DNA from: Combretum micranthum
Taxonomy: Eukaryota; Streptophyta; Magnoliopsida; Myrtales; Combretaceae
DNA length: 64,000 nt
Reading direction: 5' to 3'
Assembly: GCA_024138025.1 (NCBI GenBank)
Contig: JAMXBD010002227.1
Location: 1-64,000 of the forward strand
In this document: piece by piece, positions 12,681 through 23,935 of the stretch
Layout of the letters: each line of letters begins with the position of its first letter
How positions within the stretch are numbered: position 1 is the first letter of the stretch
The notes under the pieces: generated by a model
The model's database searches: none
What the model was told of the DNA's origin: nothing
The model's input: the letters and a program-made list of their open reading frames with translations, nothing else
Made by a program: the position numbers and the translations under genes

Positions 12681-13640
12681 GTGAGATACTCAAGAAGTCA
12701 AAGGATAACAGCAATTGAAGTGGAAAATGAAGAAGATATGGAGATGAACGGTTGTATTCTTGGAGCAACTGAAGGTGAATCCAAGAAATTGGATATTCAT
12801 ACCATTCGAACAGTATGTGAATACTCAGATGTATTTCCAGACGAATTACCGGGATTACCCCCACATAGAGAAGTGGAATTCTCAATTGATTTGATACCTG
12901 GAACCGAACCAGTATCAAAAGCTCCGTATCGAATGGCACCTGTGGAATTGAAAGAATTAAAGGTGCAGTTACAAGAATTGTTGGATAAAGGATTTATCAG
13001 ACCTAGTGTTTCACCTTGGGGAGCACCAGTGTCTGTTTGTGAAAAAGAAAGATGGATCAATGAGACTCTATTGATTATAGGGAATTAAACAGGTAACTAT
13101 CAAGAACAAATATCCTTTACCCAGATTGATGACCTTTTTGATCAACTGAGAGGAGCAAAGGTATTTTCCCGAATTGATTTAAAGTCAGGATATCATCAAA
13201 TCCGAATCAAAGCAGAAGATGTACCAAAGACTGCATTCCGAACTAGGTATGGTCATTATGAATTTTTGGTCATGCCATTTGGATTAACCAATGCACCGCA
13301 GTTTTTATGGATCTGATGAATCGTATTTTAGACCTTTGCTGGATATTGTGTGATTGTTTTCATAGATGATATACTTGTATATTCGTCTAATGAAGAACAA
13401 CATGATGAGAATTTGAGAAGTGTGTTACAGATATTGAGAGACAATAAGTTGTATGCCAAATTGTCTAAGTGTGAATTTTGGCTTACAGTATATCATTCCT
13501 TGGACATATTGTTTCTGGAGAAGGATATCAGTTGATCCTGCAAAAGTTAAAGCTATTGTGGAATGGAAAAGACCTGAAACTGTTACTGAATTAGGAGTTT
13601 CTTGGGATTGGCAGGATATTATCGGAAATTTGTGAAGGAT
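12681..13640 (+). pseudogene. pol: Reverse transcriptase of element D (broken)
   Basis: The N-terminal part is open at 12681-13088 and includes [20 protein letters not shown] and the [14 protein letters not shown] segment just before the catalytic fingers. After a shift, [19 protein letters not shown] and [11 protein letters not shown] are seen at 13165-13300. After another, FIDDILVYS with the paired catalytic aspartates lies at 13356-13382. The thumb/connection part follows to about 13640 in two frames. At least four shifts separate the blocks. The motif set is typical of Ty3/gypsy chromoviruses. Confidence 0.9.
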
Positions 13641-13659
13641 TTCTCAAAGATTGCACGAC

Positions 13660-14130
13660 CTTTGACTCAATTGACTCGAAAGAATGAGAAATTCGAGTGG
13701 AATACGTGAACAAAGTTTCCAAGAGTTGAAGAAAAGGTTAATATCAGCACCAATCTTGGTTTGCCCAATGACAAGGATTTATATACTGTCTATAGTGATG
13801 CATCTAGAAATGGATTGGGATGTGTGTTAATGCAAAATGGAAAAGTAATAGCATATGCTTCTAGACAATTGAAACCACATGAGATGAATTACCCCACTCA
13901 TGATCTAGAATTAGCTGCTATTGTTTTTGCACTCAAGATTTGGCGTCACTATTTGTATGGGCAGAAATGTGAAATATATACGGATCACAAGAGTTTGAAG
14001 TATATATTTACACAAAAAGAGTTGAATGAGACAAAGGCGATGGTTGGAATTAATTAAAGATTATGATCTTACCATTAATTACCATCCGGGTAAAGTGAAT
14101 GCTGTGGCGGATGCATTGAGCCGGAAAAGT
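13660..14130 (+). pseudogene. pol: RNase H of element D (broken)
   Basis: The domain removes RNA from the RNA-DNA hybrid. Visible parts are [15 protein letters not shown] (first acidic residue), [12 protein letters not shown], then [16 protein letters not shown] (glutamate helix) and [11 protein letters not shown] (third acidic residue). All are in one frame at 13761-14045. A shift near 14040 moves the tail ([30 protein letters not shown]) into another frame, which runs on toward integrase. Confidence 0.9.
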
Positions 14131-15190
14131 TATGGAGAAGTGGCTTCAATACTAACGGAACAAAAAGAACTTATCAAAGAATTTGAGAGATTAAACTTGG
14201 AATTCTCAATACAAGGTTTGGAAGCTGAGTTAGGAAATCTAATTTTGGAACCTACTTTGCTTCAAAGAATTAAAGAAGCCCAGAAAGAAGATGTTGAAAT
14301 TCAAGAGATTAAACAGGAATATCCCAGGAAAGTACAAGATTTTCATGTGGATGAAGAGAGTATTGAGAATAAAAAGATTTGTGTGCCACATGATGAAAGC
14401 TTGAGGAAGGAATTAATGCATGAAGCACATTATCTGGATATTCTATACACCCAGGAGAAACAAAGACATATCAAGAGTTGAAAAGTGTATTGGTGGAATG
14501 GAATGAAAAGGATATTGCAGAATTTGTTGCTAAATGTGATGTATGTCAAAGGATCAAAGCTGAACATCAAAAACCAGGAGGATTGTTGAAACCATTGCCA
14601 ATACCTGAATGGAATGGGATCAAATTTCTATGGATTTTGTGTGCTCATTACCTAAACAAATGCAGGTCATGATGCTGTTTGGGTTATTGTGGATAGACTT
14701 ACAAAATCAGCTCATTTCTTGCCAATTAACATGACATATCCATTGGAGAAATTGGCACGAATATATTTGAAGGAGATTGTGAGATTGCATGGTGTGCCTG
14801 CTGGTATAGTATCAGATAGAGATCCACGGTTTGTATCCAGATTTTGGCAAGGATTACAAAAAGCTTTGGGAACCCGGTTGAATTTCAGTACAGCTTATCA
14901 TCCTCAAACTGATGGACAAACGAAAGGACTATTCAGACATTGGAAGATATGTTGAGAGCATGTATTATGGAATTCAAAGGAAATTGGGACCAACATTTAC
15001 CATTAGTGGAATTTGCGTACAATAACAGCTACCATTCAAGCATAGGAATGCCACCTTATGAAGCTTTATATGGTAGAAGTGTCGGTCACCATTGTTCTGG
15101 GATAACTTGGAGAAAGTATTGGTTGGACCTGAATTGGTTCAAGAAACTAATGAAAAGATTTCAGTGATAAAGCAAAGAATGAAAGCAGCA
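14131..15190 (+). pseudogene. pol: Integrase of element D (broken)
   Basis: The zinc-binding HHCC region has its second half at about 14530-14560 (CDVCQRIKAEHQ), and its first half is around HEAHYLD (14420). The catalytic core shows the first aspartate block near 14630 in a shifted frame, then [27 protein letters not shown] (second aspartate, about 14815) and [10 protein letters not shown]. After a shift the glutamate region follows with [22 protein letters not shown]. The order and spacing are those of Ty3/gypsy integrase. Breaks near 14480, 14670, 14930 and 15100 leave it inactive as read. Confidence 0.9.
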
Positions 15191-15691
15191 CAAGATAGAC
15201 AAAAGAGCTGGGCGGACTTGAAAAGAAGAGATTGGAATTTAATGAAGGAGAACATGTATACTTAAAGATAAGTCCAATAAAAGTCTTCATGGTAAAACAA
15301 AAGGCAAGTTGAGTCCTAGATATATTGGACCATTTGAGATATTAGAACGAGTTGGGAATCTGGCATATCGTCTTGCATTGCCACCTAATTTGTCTGGTAT
15401 ACATAATGTTTTCCATGTATCGGTTCTAAGAAAGTATGTACCGGATCCAGATAAGATAGTGGAATTAGAACCAATTGATTTGAAGGAGAATTTGACTTAT
15501 GAAAAGCATCCAGTTAAGATATTGGACCGGAAAGTGCAAGTTCTCAGGAATAAAGAAATCCACTATGTCAAAGTATTATGGGATCCAAGACAGAAGAGAT
15601 TACTGGGAATTAGAAGAGGAGATCAAGAAAAGCTATCCTCATTTGTTTGAAAACTCAGGTACGCATTCAAGCTTTGAGGACAAAGCTTATT
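15191..15691 (+). pseudogene. pol: Integrase C-terminus with chromodomain-like tail (element D)
   Basis: SPRYIGPFEILERVGNLAYRLALP and the FHVSVLRKYVPDP segment are the GPY/F module of chromovirus integrase. The following 60 residues (HPVKILDRKVQVLRNKEIHYVKVLW) pass, after a shift at about 15600, to a tail ending YPHLFEN. This is the divergent chromodomain type seen in plant Tekay/Del elements, thought to steer integration to marked chromatin. The same tail is found on the minus strand at 32385-32600. Confidence 0.85.
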
Positions 15692-15693
15692 TT

Positions 15694-15706
15694 AAGGGGG
15701 GGAGAA
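15694..15706 (+). other. Polypurine tract of element D
   Basis: AAGGGGGGGAGAA directly abuts the 3' LTR and would prime plus-strand DNA synthesis. A matching tract is seen on the minus strand at 32371-32384. Confidence 0.9.
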
Positions 15707-17289
15707 TGTAAACCCCGGGAATTTTTCACATTAGTACCGACTTATAATAGATTGTATAAACTAGATAATAGATTTAGATTCTGATGAAGTCTAATAATAG
15801 ATAATATTTAGATTTTGGATAAATGAAAGATTTAGGAATCGAATAAAGAATTCTTTAACCCTAGTTAATACCGAAAACGAGATTTGTATCTTGAATAACT
15901 AATTCAAGATATGATCTAAAATCTAGACCCGAAACCTAGTATACAAATAGATTTAAATAAAAATGAATATAAAGATTAAATGATTGTTTTTGATCTCGAT
16001 AATGATTCGAGATTAGAATAACGAGTAGTAATGAGTTTATATTTAGACTTAAACCCTAATTTGAGATTCCTAGTTAAATTTAAAAGCTACTAATAAGAAT
16101 TTATGTTCAGTATCAAAACTAAGATATATATATATTTTTCTGTATTAAGTCCAATACTGCATAAATGATTATTTATGCTAACTAGAAAACGATGATCCAA
16201 AAATGAACCGTTAAGATTTTAAATACACAACGAAATATAAACTGAAATAACTCAAAATCTAAACTTCAAATAAATAATCGGATCACGCTATTGTTCTAAA
16301 CCGAGTTTTCTTAAGCTATCGGAGCCTGAAACAAAAATTGACCAATGAGCTTAAGAAATCCAAATCGCGGGAGATAAAATTATACGAATAATTAACTACG
16401 TATATATATACTAAATTTGTATTATTTGAAAATCTAAGTGTTTTTATAACTTTATACCATATTTTATACGAAAACTTCCAAATATTAGCTTTATACCCGT
16501 ATAACCCGTATAATTAACTAAAATTTAATTAAATAAATAAACTAATGTATATATGTATGTTTTTCGGCTAAGTTCGGTGCAATTGTGGAGGAAGGAAGAG
16601 GAGCCGAAACTTGATTCAATAATGCAATTTTAAGTCAACAAACTCAACTCCAATAACCTATCAAATGGTGACAACTCATCTCAGTATTAAATGCAATGAA
16701 AACAACAGCAAGTTGAGATCAAATTTGGAGGAAATCTGGAAGAAACCGAAGCCGCAACCTCTCCTTCTTCTCCTTCTATATATGTGTTCAATGCTAATAA
16801 TGAGGAAACCAACAACCTTCATTATTTCCTAAACTTCCCCTAGCACGAATCCACTTCCAGATAACCAACAAAACAAATAAAAAACAAAGAACAAACAGAT
16901 CATAAAACACCAACTCGGATCAAAGGAAAAACAAAGCCAAAAACCCTCAAAAACGAGCTCAAAGGTAAGTTGACTTGACTCAAAGGATTTTCGTTCAAAT
17001 ATATGGTTTGTAACTGACTTAAAATCATCTTAGGAACATAATAAACACAAACACAAGCTTTGGATTTCATCAAACGAGCTCCAACAAGGTAAAACTTCAA
17101 AACCCTAGTTTTACTTTCACAAAATCGAGATCTATATATTTATGTGTTTAAATGTGTTGAAAGTTGTTATATACCCTTATATATGATATATAAACACTTA
17201 GAAGTAGTTTAAGTAAGTTTTTAACGTGTAAAAATCAAAGAAAAAGAATTGAACCGAGGAGGAAGATGATGAACAGTGCAACACTGCCT

Positions 17290-17575
17290 CAAGGCCGGCA
17301 GTGTAAACGCTGTACGCCGGCGGCTTACATGGATAGGCCGGCGGCTTATAGGCGGCTTACACTCAAACAGAGGCTACATAAAATAGTTTTCATGTAAAAC
17401 ATGAACGTAAGCCGGCTACCTGGAGATCTACGCTGGCGGCGTAGGGCCGGCGAACGTTGAAAGCTGGCAGCTTTCAACACCGATGCACTCGATATGAAAT
17501 TTTCTCTTCAAAATGATTTACACCGGCACCTAGGGATGATGGCCGGCAACCTTGAGCCGGCTTACAGTTAAAATT
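17290..17575 (+). repeat. GC-rich GCCGGC-word block in 3' LTR of D
   Basis: This is the same repeated words and spacing as 7605-7880, with fewer C/T changes, so some decay happened after the two LTRs separated. Confidence 0.75.
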
Positions 17576-17967
17576 TCCTAACGAAAGTTTTTCAAGTCCA
17601 AACAGAAACTATATATATATATGTGTGTGTGTACAACAATATAAAATTTATTACCAGAGATTAGAATAAATAGATTAATATCTAATAACTTTTGAAATCC
17701 TAGAATTAAGAAAATATTTAGTATTAATTAAAGTAATATTAGTCTAATATTTGTTTTAACTTAGATAAAATAGATAAGAATGGAAATTGAAATAAGTTAA
17801 TTTCTTGAGTAATGTGACTTCTAAAAATAACCAAACAATTATGCAAAATAAAATAAGAGAAACACAACTACACTAAGTAATAATAATTACCAGAATATCG
17901 AGTTAGGACACAAAGCACATATAGGAATTTAGTTAGATTGTATTGATGAATACTTTGTTTTAAATAG

Positions 17968-18028
17968 GTGACTTTGACTCACTAGAGGATCTACCAGTGG
18001 ATTATTACGATTGAGGCAGTATGAGCAG
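17968..18028 (+). other. Predicted LTR middle exon (3' LTR of D)
   Basis: The exon is 61 nt between TTTTAAATAG and AGCAG/GTGAGTAA. It reads DFDSLEDLP-VDYYD and a stop. The implied intron 18029-18782 is 754 bp and ends TCTTTTCAG. Confidence 0.5.
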
Positions 18029-20441
18029 GTGAGTAATTCAGTCATATTGTACTGGTTGTGATTGTAAATAGTCGAATATGTAATGCAAGATAATCAAATG
18101 AATGTTTGTTGAAAGTATGATATGATTTGATTGTATGAGTGATAAAATATCTTTATACAAGCGATAACGCAATGGTTGGTGTTGTGCTGTATAATGATGA
18201 ATGTGTGTAATGTATGATCACCCCGAAATTGATTAAGAATTATGGATTAACAAAATAATACGAACATGCATTGCACAAATTGCATTATTGCATATATGGT
18301 TGTGACAGCCTGCTACGTATTAATATTTCGGATCTCTGTTTTTGCTTGGTTGATCCAATGTGTGAGTCTTCCAAGGTTCTCTTTGGTCTGGCGGTCCTAT
18401 GAGGAACTAAAAGGCACCGAAGAACGTCGCCCGTAGAATCGCTTTGAAATGATTAATACTTAGGGAGTTTCTAAGGGGATTGCAGGAGATGGTTTGTGCA
18501 AGCAACTATATTCAAAGTGATAACATTTAAAACGAGAAATCGTTGATTCTTGTGTACTTAGTCTCTCCTGGGCAGGTGGGTCATTGAGTTTTGGTTCTTC
18601 AACCCATTAAAAAGAGGGCGTAAATCTTTTTCCTGTTTGGATTCTAGACCATCCAAACTTGTATCTGTGCATATGGTTAAGTGCTTGCATTGCATATGAT
18701 TTGTTAATGACTTGTGTGATGTATGGTATGTCTGGTTATTCACTGAGCTGTGGTTTCGCTCATACTCCTACAGTCTTTTCAGGTTCACTTTACGTCCCTG
18801 GTTAGTTACATCCAGGAATATGGCTCCGGTAAGAGCTTTGAAGCTAGAAGTTTATAGATATATTTTAGTTGGATGGTTATGTAATATTAGATTAGATTAT
18901 TTAGTTGTGTTTTTCAAAGGAGCTATATGGTTTGTAATAGTTTGTAATGGTTATTCACTAAATCATTTCTCTCATATATTTGTTATTTCTTATCAAGCAA
19001 CTTCAAAGATTCTGTTGTTTTAAAAACCTGTCATTCTCTGAAGGTAATCTAGTAATGGTTTGCAAGTGTAACTTGTTTACTATTACTAGGGTACCTTTGG
19101 GGTGTGACATAAAATTTGTCCAAAAAATTCCTCTCAAGAATCTCTTTCAAGATTAGTTCTTTTAGGTAAATTTTCTTTAAGAATTCCATATGTTCATTTA
19201 CTTAGTATGAGCTTAGTGTATGTTTTCTAAACCATGAAGGTTAAGGAAAACAACAATAGGTTCATACTTTGTTTTTGTTCATAATCTTATATTCCTTATG
19301 TTGCTTTTATGTTCATAACCATCTAATATATCTATGTAACTATATATATTATTTAAGAGCATATAAGCTCATTATTTTGCAATTTATTTACTTTCCTTGC
19401 AATTTATTTATTTATGTTGTTCTTAAGACTAGTCTTTCTAGTCTTAGACTTGTCCTCATCAAGTCAAAACATTTTCTTTTTCTTTTGGGACTAGTCTTTT
19501 CTTAGTCCTAGGATACCTTGATGAAGCTAAGATTCCAATACTTGATTTATTTCTTTATTAGGTTATTCTTTCAAGTTATTATGTTCTTTTATATTTCCAT
19601 AACTTTATGATTCATATTCATGCATGAACATAATGATTTTTGTCTCAACAAAATAAATGAGGAAATGTTTTCTTAAACTAAAGATTATTTTCTAAGAAAT
19701 AAATGTAGGGAGTAAGTTTCTTAAAAACTCATAAACATGCCTAGAAATGACTAAACAAAAGGTTTAATAAAATTCACTTTTCATCTAGTGCTAGAAATTC
19801 TTTTGGAATGATCACAAGAAACAAAGATATCCTTTTATGAAATTGTTATTACTTTTAAAAGTTGTTGGAATCTAAGCTTTGAAAATAAAATCATTCCTTA
19901 GGAATTTAAAGCAATTACAAGAAATTAAATTTAGGAGAAAGAAATAATCAAATAACTTAAGATCTTTTTTAAAGTAAAATGAATATTTCAAAAATTTTCA
20001 AGTTCAAAATCTTTCAAGACTTTACTTTTTCATAAATTGAGACAACTTCATTAACTTCATACATTTGTTATGAGTCAATGCATATATGTATATACTTTTC
20101 AAAGAGTTTATAAAATATTTGGAATATCTATCTCTTCAAGTGAGATTTTGATAAAAGAAGGAATTCAAGTTTATTTAGATTCGTGGTGAATCTAGTCGTT
20201 GCCTTTTCAGAACCCAAATGACTTAGTTGTATGAAAATAAGTTTAGAAATGTGTAGATCTTTTCGAATAGGTAGAAAACGATATATTATATGCAAAATTC
20301 TGAGTTAAAATGAGCAAATTATGACCATTTTAAGTTGGAATTTCCTCTTATATGATTTTACCGCGATTTTAAAAAAAGTTTAGAATCTTCAAGAATAGAA
20401 TTTCATGAAATACTCATTTTTGGGTATTTCATCTTGTTTAG

Positions 20442-20504
20442 GTGAAGAAGGACCCAAGATCGTTTTTCCGGAGGATCACTTCAATTAGGATCTACCGACA
20501 TGGA
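20442..20504 (+). other. Predicted LTR middle exon (LTR A)
   Basis: Acceptor CTTGTTTAG lies in front and donor TGGA/GTGAGTTA behind, giving 63 nt. Read as in the other copies it gives EEGPKIVFPEDHFN and a stop (20486-20488). The peptide is acidic like the others though little of its sequence is shared. The next acceptor (21133) would give a 629-bp intron. Confidence 0.4.
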
Positions 20505-20827
20505 GTGAGTTATTTCTTTTACTAAGTTACATTTCCTTGCTTGTGCTTGTAGATAATGGCACTAGAAAATTAGGAAAAGATAAATGAACAATTGTTATGT
20601 GAAAGATTGATTGAATGAAAGTTAAGTATATCGAAAGATGATATGTTTAAATAAAGTGTGATTCTTGTATTGATATGATGAAACTGCAAATGATCACCTT
20701 TAATATGAATTCAACTTTATTTGGTTAAATGTATATTGAAATTTATTCATGCATATCATACTTATGAGTCACATTTGTTTCACTACTATTCTTCATGTGG
20801 GGAAACGACGAAGTGGTAGTGGTGGCT

Positions 20828-20905
20828 AGTAGGAGCCGGAAAGTCTACTAGGCCAGTAGGAGCCAGGAAGTCTACAGGGTAAGCAGGAGCCAGCAAATCT
20901 GCAAA
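20828..20905 (+). repeat. 27-bp minisatellite, three units
   Basis: AGTAGGAGCC.. is repeated at 20828, 20855 and 20882 with decay toward the third unit. It sits in the predicted last intron of LTR A. Confidence 0.75.
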
Positions 20906-21423
20906 TATTGATGGTCGTATGGGCCTGTAACCTCCCAACCCTTGACATGGAGGGCGTAAAATCCATGCTACACTAGATTTCCGATTAATCTTATGTATCT
21001 TGCTTGCTGATGTGATTAGTGCATTATCATATGCTTGATTTAAATAGCTTGTTTGCTATATGGAAATGTTATATAGATAGGAATTATCTCACTAAGCTAG
21101 ATTTGCTTATACTCTTATAGCTTCCTGTTACAGTACGATTATTTGTGGTTGGCCCCAAGGAGCCCCGTATGCCAGGTACGAGTTTAAGCTACTAGGAGTT
21201 TTTGGGAGAAGTTTTATGTATTTTAGTTTTGAACATAGACTTCTAAGAAAATCTCTATAGTAGGCTTATGTTTAGTCATGATTTCCTTGAAAATAGATTA
21301 GTTGAAACAAAACTGTTAAGGTGGGGGAATGCCCTTATGATGATGTAAGAAATTATTATTTGGATGAAGATCTTATGTTTATTTATATAAATTCATACTT
21401 GCTTTTACTATCTACTTAAACGT

Positions 21424-22134
21424 AATACCCCTGTGAGTCTCCTACTATCTTAGAAATATGCCTTGCATATGGTATCGAAGCTCCTGCATGACTAAGGTTG
21501 TGATGCAGCATAGGATGAAGAGACGAAAAATCCTATGCCAACAACATATGCCATCGGCCTTTAGTTCTACACTGCCCATGTTGGAGCGGCATACTTTACA
21601 TGTCTTTTGAGTTTCTCAAATTCGTAATTAATAATGTGGTCAATGCCTTTAGAATATCATTTAATGTTTTTAAAGAATAATTTTTAGTATCATTTAGTAT
21701 GATTTTTAATAAGATTTAATGTTTTTTAATAGGATGTCGGTTTCATAGGATTTAATGTCTTTTAATAGGATGTCAGTTTTAGTTTTTCCTTTTAAATGCT
21801 ATTTAATATTATTTAATAGGTTTTAGTCCTTTTTCGATTATGGCAACTTTCAAGCTTGGCTATATATATGTAAGCCTTATGGCATATGAGACAGAATATG
21901 TTATTTTGAATGAATTTTCTTGAGAGTGTTCTCTCTTTATCCCAAAATTCGTAATCTTGTGTAGATTTCGATTTTTGATGCCAAACATCTAGGTATTCTC
22001 AGAATCAATAGATATTTGAAGTTCACAAGCCGGGTATTCGTGCGCGAATCAACGTCTTGTGATAGTCCCTTTTATTTCGTTGCGTCAGGTTGTCATTCAT
22101 TAGCTTTAGTATTATATGCGGCGGACTGTCACGT
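21424..22134 (+). mobile_element. Copia-like LTR/leader fragment inside LTR A
   Basis: The family-A text is interrupted between 'tactatctacttaaacg' and the final 25 bases of A. The insert has a primer-site-like TGGTATCGAAGCTCC (21470-21484), which differs from the canonical site in two places. Then follow AT-rich repeats of 'tttaatgttttttaatagg', a TATA-like TATATATA (about 21860) and a leader running through 'gagagtgttctctctttat'. This looks like a small copia-type LTR and its surroundings. Exact ends and TSD were not found. Confidence 0.45.
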
Positions 22135-22164
22135 TTAGGGTACCCTTTGGGGCGTGACAGTTTG

Positions 22165-22723
22165 TGCATATGCATTTGTTTTGTGGATTGGCATACTAGG
22201 CGATTTCGCTCATTCCTTTCTTTTTCAGGTACAGGTGTTCAAGACATAGTTTATGATATTTCTAGTTATGATCTGTACACAGATCATGGGGATGGCAATA
22301 GTGGTCTAGACTGTCCGGCTGAGGAATAGATGCAGATATGATTTAGAGAAAAGAGCCTTTAGATCTTATGCAGTATTTGAAATTTTGTTAAAGATTTTTA
22401 TATAATTTGAAGGATTATGGATTTTTATGTTTTGAGATCCTTAATAGTTTTTCTAAGACTTTTATAAATTTATGGAGTTAGAAAGAATTTCTAGCTTTGT
22501 TGGCTTTGGTTTATGCTAACTGAGTTTTGATCAACAGGATGTTTGAAAAGATTATCATTTTCAAGTTTTACAAGTTTTGAACCTTCTTTTGTAATCTCTG
22601 AGAGAGTTATGGAGATTTATTTTATGTGTTTTTGAATTGTGGTTTTAGTTTTAGAGCCTTTGCATGTCTTTTTAAGAAAAGGACACATAGCGGGTTGTAT
22701 TCACCTTAGTTTAAGGCGTTACA
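22165..22723 (+). repeat. Right part of LTR B
   Basis: B continues after the insertion of A with TTCGCTCATTCC, acceptor CTTTTTCAG and a terminal exon (22229-22329). It ends GGCGTTACA at 22723, similar to the ends of the other LTRs. No primer site follows, so B is either a solo or a 3' LTR. Confidence 0.6.
22229..22329 (+). other. Predicted LTR terminal acidic exon (LTR B)
   Basis: It directly follows TCTTTTTCAG/GT. Beginning two bases in, 32 codons are open and rich in D/E (VQDIVYDISSYDLYTDHGDG, later CPAEE), then a stop at 22327-22329. It matches the position of terminal exons in LTRs G, H and I, but the residues are not conserved beyond acidity. Confidence 0.4.
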
Positions 22724-22900
22724 TACAATTTGCCTAAATTATATTATAAGTTCACTGTAACCTATCTTTTTAACTTCAAGAAGGTTCAATGAAGGATTAC
22801 TTTTCACATATTTCTAGCCTAACCCAGCAAGCATTATCATGCATAAAAAACTGTTTGTTGGTTGGGGGGGGGGGGGGGGGGGTGGGGGGGGGTTGGCTTG
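22724..22900. repeat. Spacer with long G homopolymer
   Basis: Nothing gene-like is here. A run of 19 G, one T and 9 more G lies at 22864-22892. Such runs are rare in AT-rich plant DNA and easily misread. Confidence 0.7.
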
Positions 22901-23264
22901 TGTGGTGAGGTGAACAAAACTATGGCTTGATGAGTTTGTTCCTCACTACTACATTCACATAAGTTATTAAGCATTAAATTAACATTCATGCAGATCTATC
23001 TACACATGATATGGATGCACTGTGATGAATGCAAGCGACACATCTACGGGAGTCTGGAACCATAGACGATGTAGATTTACGTTATCTACACATTAGTTAT
23101 CTCCTATACTTACCTACATAGGATACCCCCCTTACCCAATCAGAGCTACTTGGTGGTAACGTCTATCCAGATGAACCCAATGCTTACCCATCATTTGCAA
23201 AAAGTAAATATTCCCTAACGTATGTTTTACGTTAGTTAATAGTTAAAATTATCTCAACATATCT

Positions 23265-23470
23265 ATCACCCAATATTGGTGATTAAAGCAGGTAGACTCC
23301 AACTTAAGGAACATCTATTGTTGCTCAATGATGGTGGTTATGATAGATAGATCCTAACTTAACCAACATCTACCATTGCTCAACGATGGTGATTATGATA
23401 GGTAGACCCCAACTCAGGCAACATCTATCATCACCACATGACAAGGGAACCCCAACTCAGGAAACATCCA
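23265..23470 (-). repeat. Degenerate ~60-bp tandem repeat
   Basis: About three and a half units each contain '(c)caactcaggcaacatctatcat', 'gctcaacgatggtgattatgatag' and 'gtagaccccaact'. The last unit is shortened. Confidence 0.7.
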
Positions 23471-23860
23471 TTATCAAAATATTACTCGGAAATGTCCCAA
23501 GTTTATTTCATAAACGATTTTGGTAAAACTCAGCAATTTTCAAAAAGATTATAAAAGCAACTTGGAATACCCCAAGTCATGTTTCTTTACAGATACATTT
23601 TGAAAATACTTTAAATTACAAATCCGGGACATTTTCAACAAGGTTTCAATCACACATGATAATTATAACCATTTAATTTAACCAGTAATTAAAGTCATCC
23701 ATTTATTTTGGCGATCACAACTATGATAGCATTCATAACAATTAGTCATTCAACAAACAAGTAATACAACCAACATAATAACAAGCACTAGCAAACACAA
23801 GCATATAGCAGATCATTAGAACTACCTCACCATAGCATTATTATTTACTTGATACAACCT

Positions 23861-23901
23861 TTAGAAATACTTAGGGTTTGAGAACTCAGACTCAATATCT
23901 C
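23861..23901 (-). other. Predicted acidic LTR exon (LTR E)
   Basis: On the minus strand TTTCATTTCATAG is followed by an open frame reading DIESEFSNPKYF and a stop (23861-23863 on plus). It has the same design as the middle exons elsewhere: acceptor, short acidic peptide, stop. Confidence 0.35.
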
Positions 23902-23935
23902 CTATGAAATGAAATAACAATTACTCATTAATATA

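Larger units (their letters stand above)
5982..19109 (+). mobile_element. Full-length Tekay/Del-like Ty3/gypsy chromovirus (element D)
   Basis: The element is 13.1 kb: LTR (5982-9453), primer-binding site, long leader, gag, pol in the order protease, reverse transcriptase, RNase H, integrase with a chromodomain-like tail, polypurine tract, and LTR (15707-19109). That order and the tail mark it as a chromovirus. The long LTRs and the gag and integrase sequence fit the Tekay/Del clade. The 5 bases on the left are CAAAA (5977-5981) and on the right TAAAA (19110-19114), a TSD with one difference. The two LTRs are close to each other, yet the coding region is broken at many places, so the element is not autonomous as read. 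It lies inside LTR A. Confidence 0.93.
15707..19109 (+). repeat. 3' LTR of element D
   Basis: It is 3403 bp, TGTAAACCCC to GGGGTGTGACA. It shares long near-identical blocks with the 5' LTR (compare 6890-7440 with 16560-17150) and many one- to few-base gaps, mostly deletions in this copy. It carries the same internal plan: TATA-like site (about 16785), donor (about 16965), GC-rich block (17290-17575), middle exon (17968-18028) and terminal acceptor (18782). Confidence 0.92.
19110..21423 (+). repeat. Right segment of LTR A
   Basis: A resumes after element D. It opens with leader-like sequence and donor-like TTTTAG/GTAAATTT (about 19165). It carries the middle-exon module (20442-20504), three 27-bp repeats (20828-20905) and an acceptor-like GTTACAG (21133). 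Its order of parts follows LTRs C and D at lower identity. I see no protein gene; the open frame at 19269-19505 is hydrophobic low-complexity. Confidence 0.65.
1741..22159 (+). mobile_element. LTR A, probably a solo LTR, carrying nested insertions
   Basis: A starts TGTAAACCCC and ends GGGGCGTGACA, matching the ends of the LTRs of element D, and is flanked by a perfect 5-bp TSD GTTTG (1736-1740 and 22160-22164). Its own sequence is in pieces: 1741-1978, about 5465-5981, about 19115-21423 and about 22135-22159, roughly 3.1 kb in all, a normal length for this LTR type. The gaps are filled by solo LTR C, element D and a copia-like fragment. A TATA-like TTATAAATA (about 5918) and a donor-like TTTTAG/GTAAAT (about 19165) fall in one leader that D interrupts. 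It has no internal coding region of its own. Confidence 0.75.
22901..23935 (-). repeat. Decayed LTR E (minus strand)
   Basis: Order and motifs recall the other long LTRs read on the minus strand: a middle-exon-like module at 23861-23901 and a tandem array at about 23265-23470. Ends were not located, and no coding sequence is visible. Confidence 0.4.
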
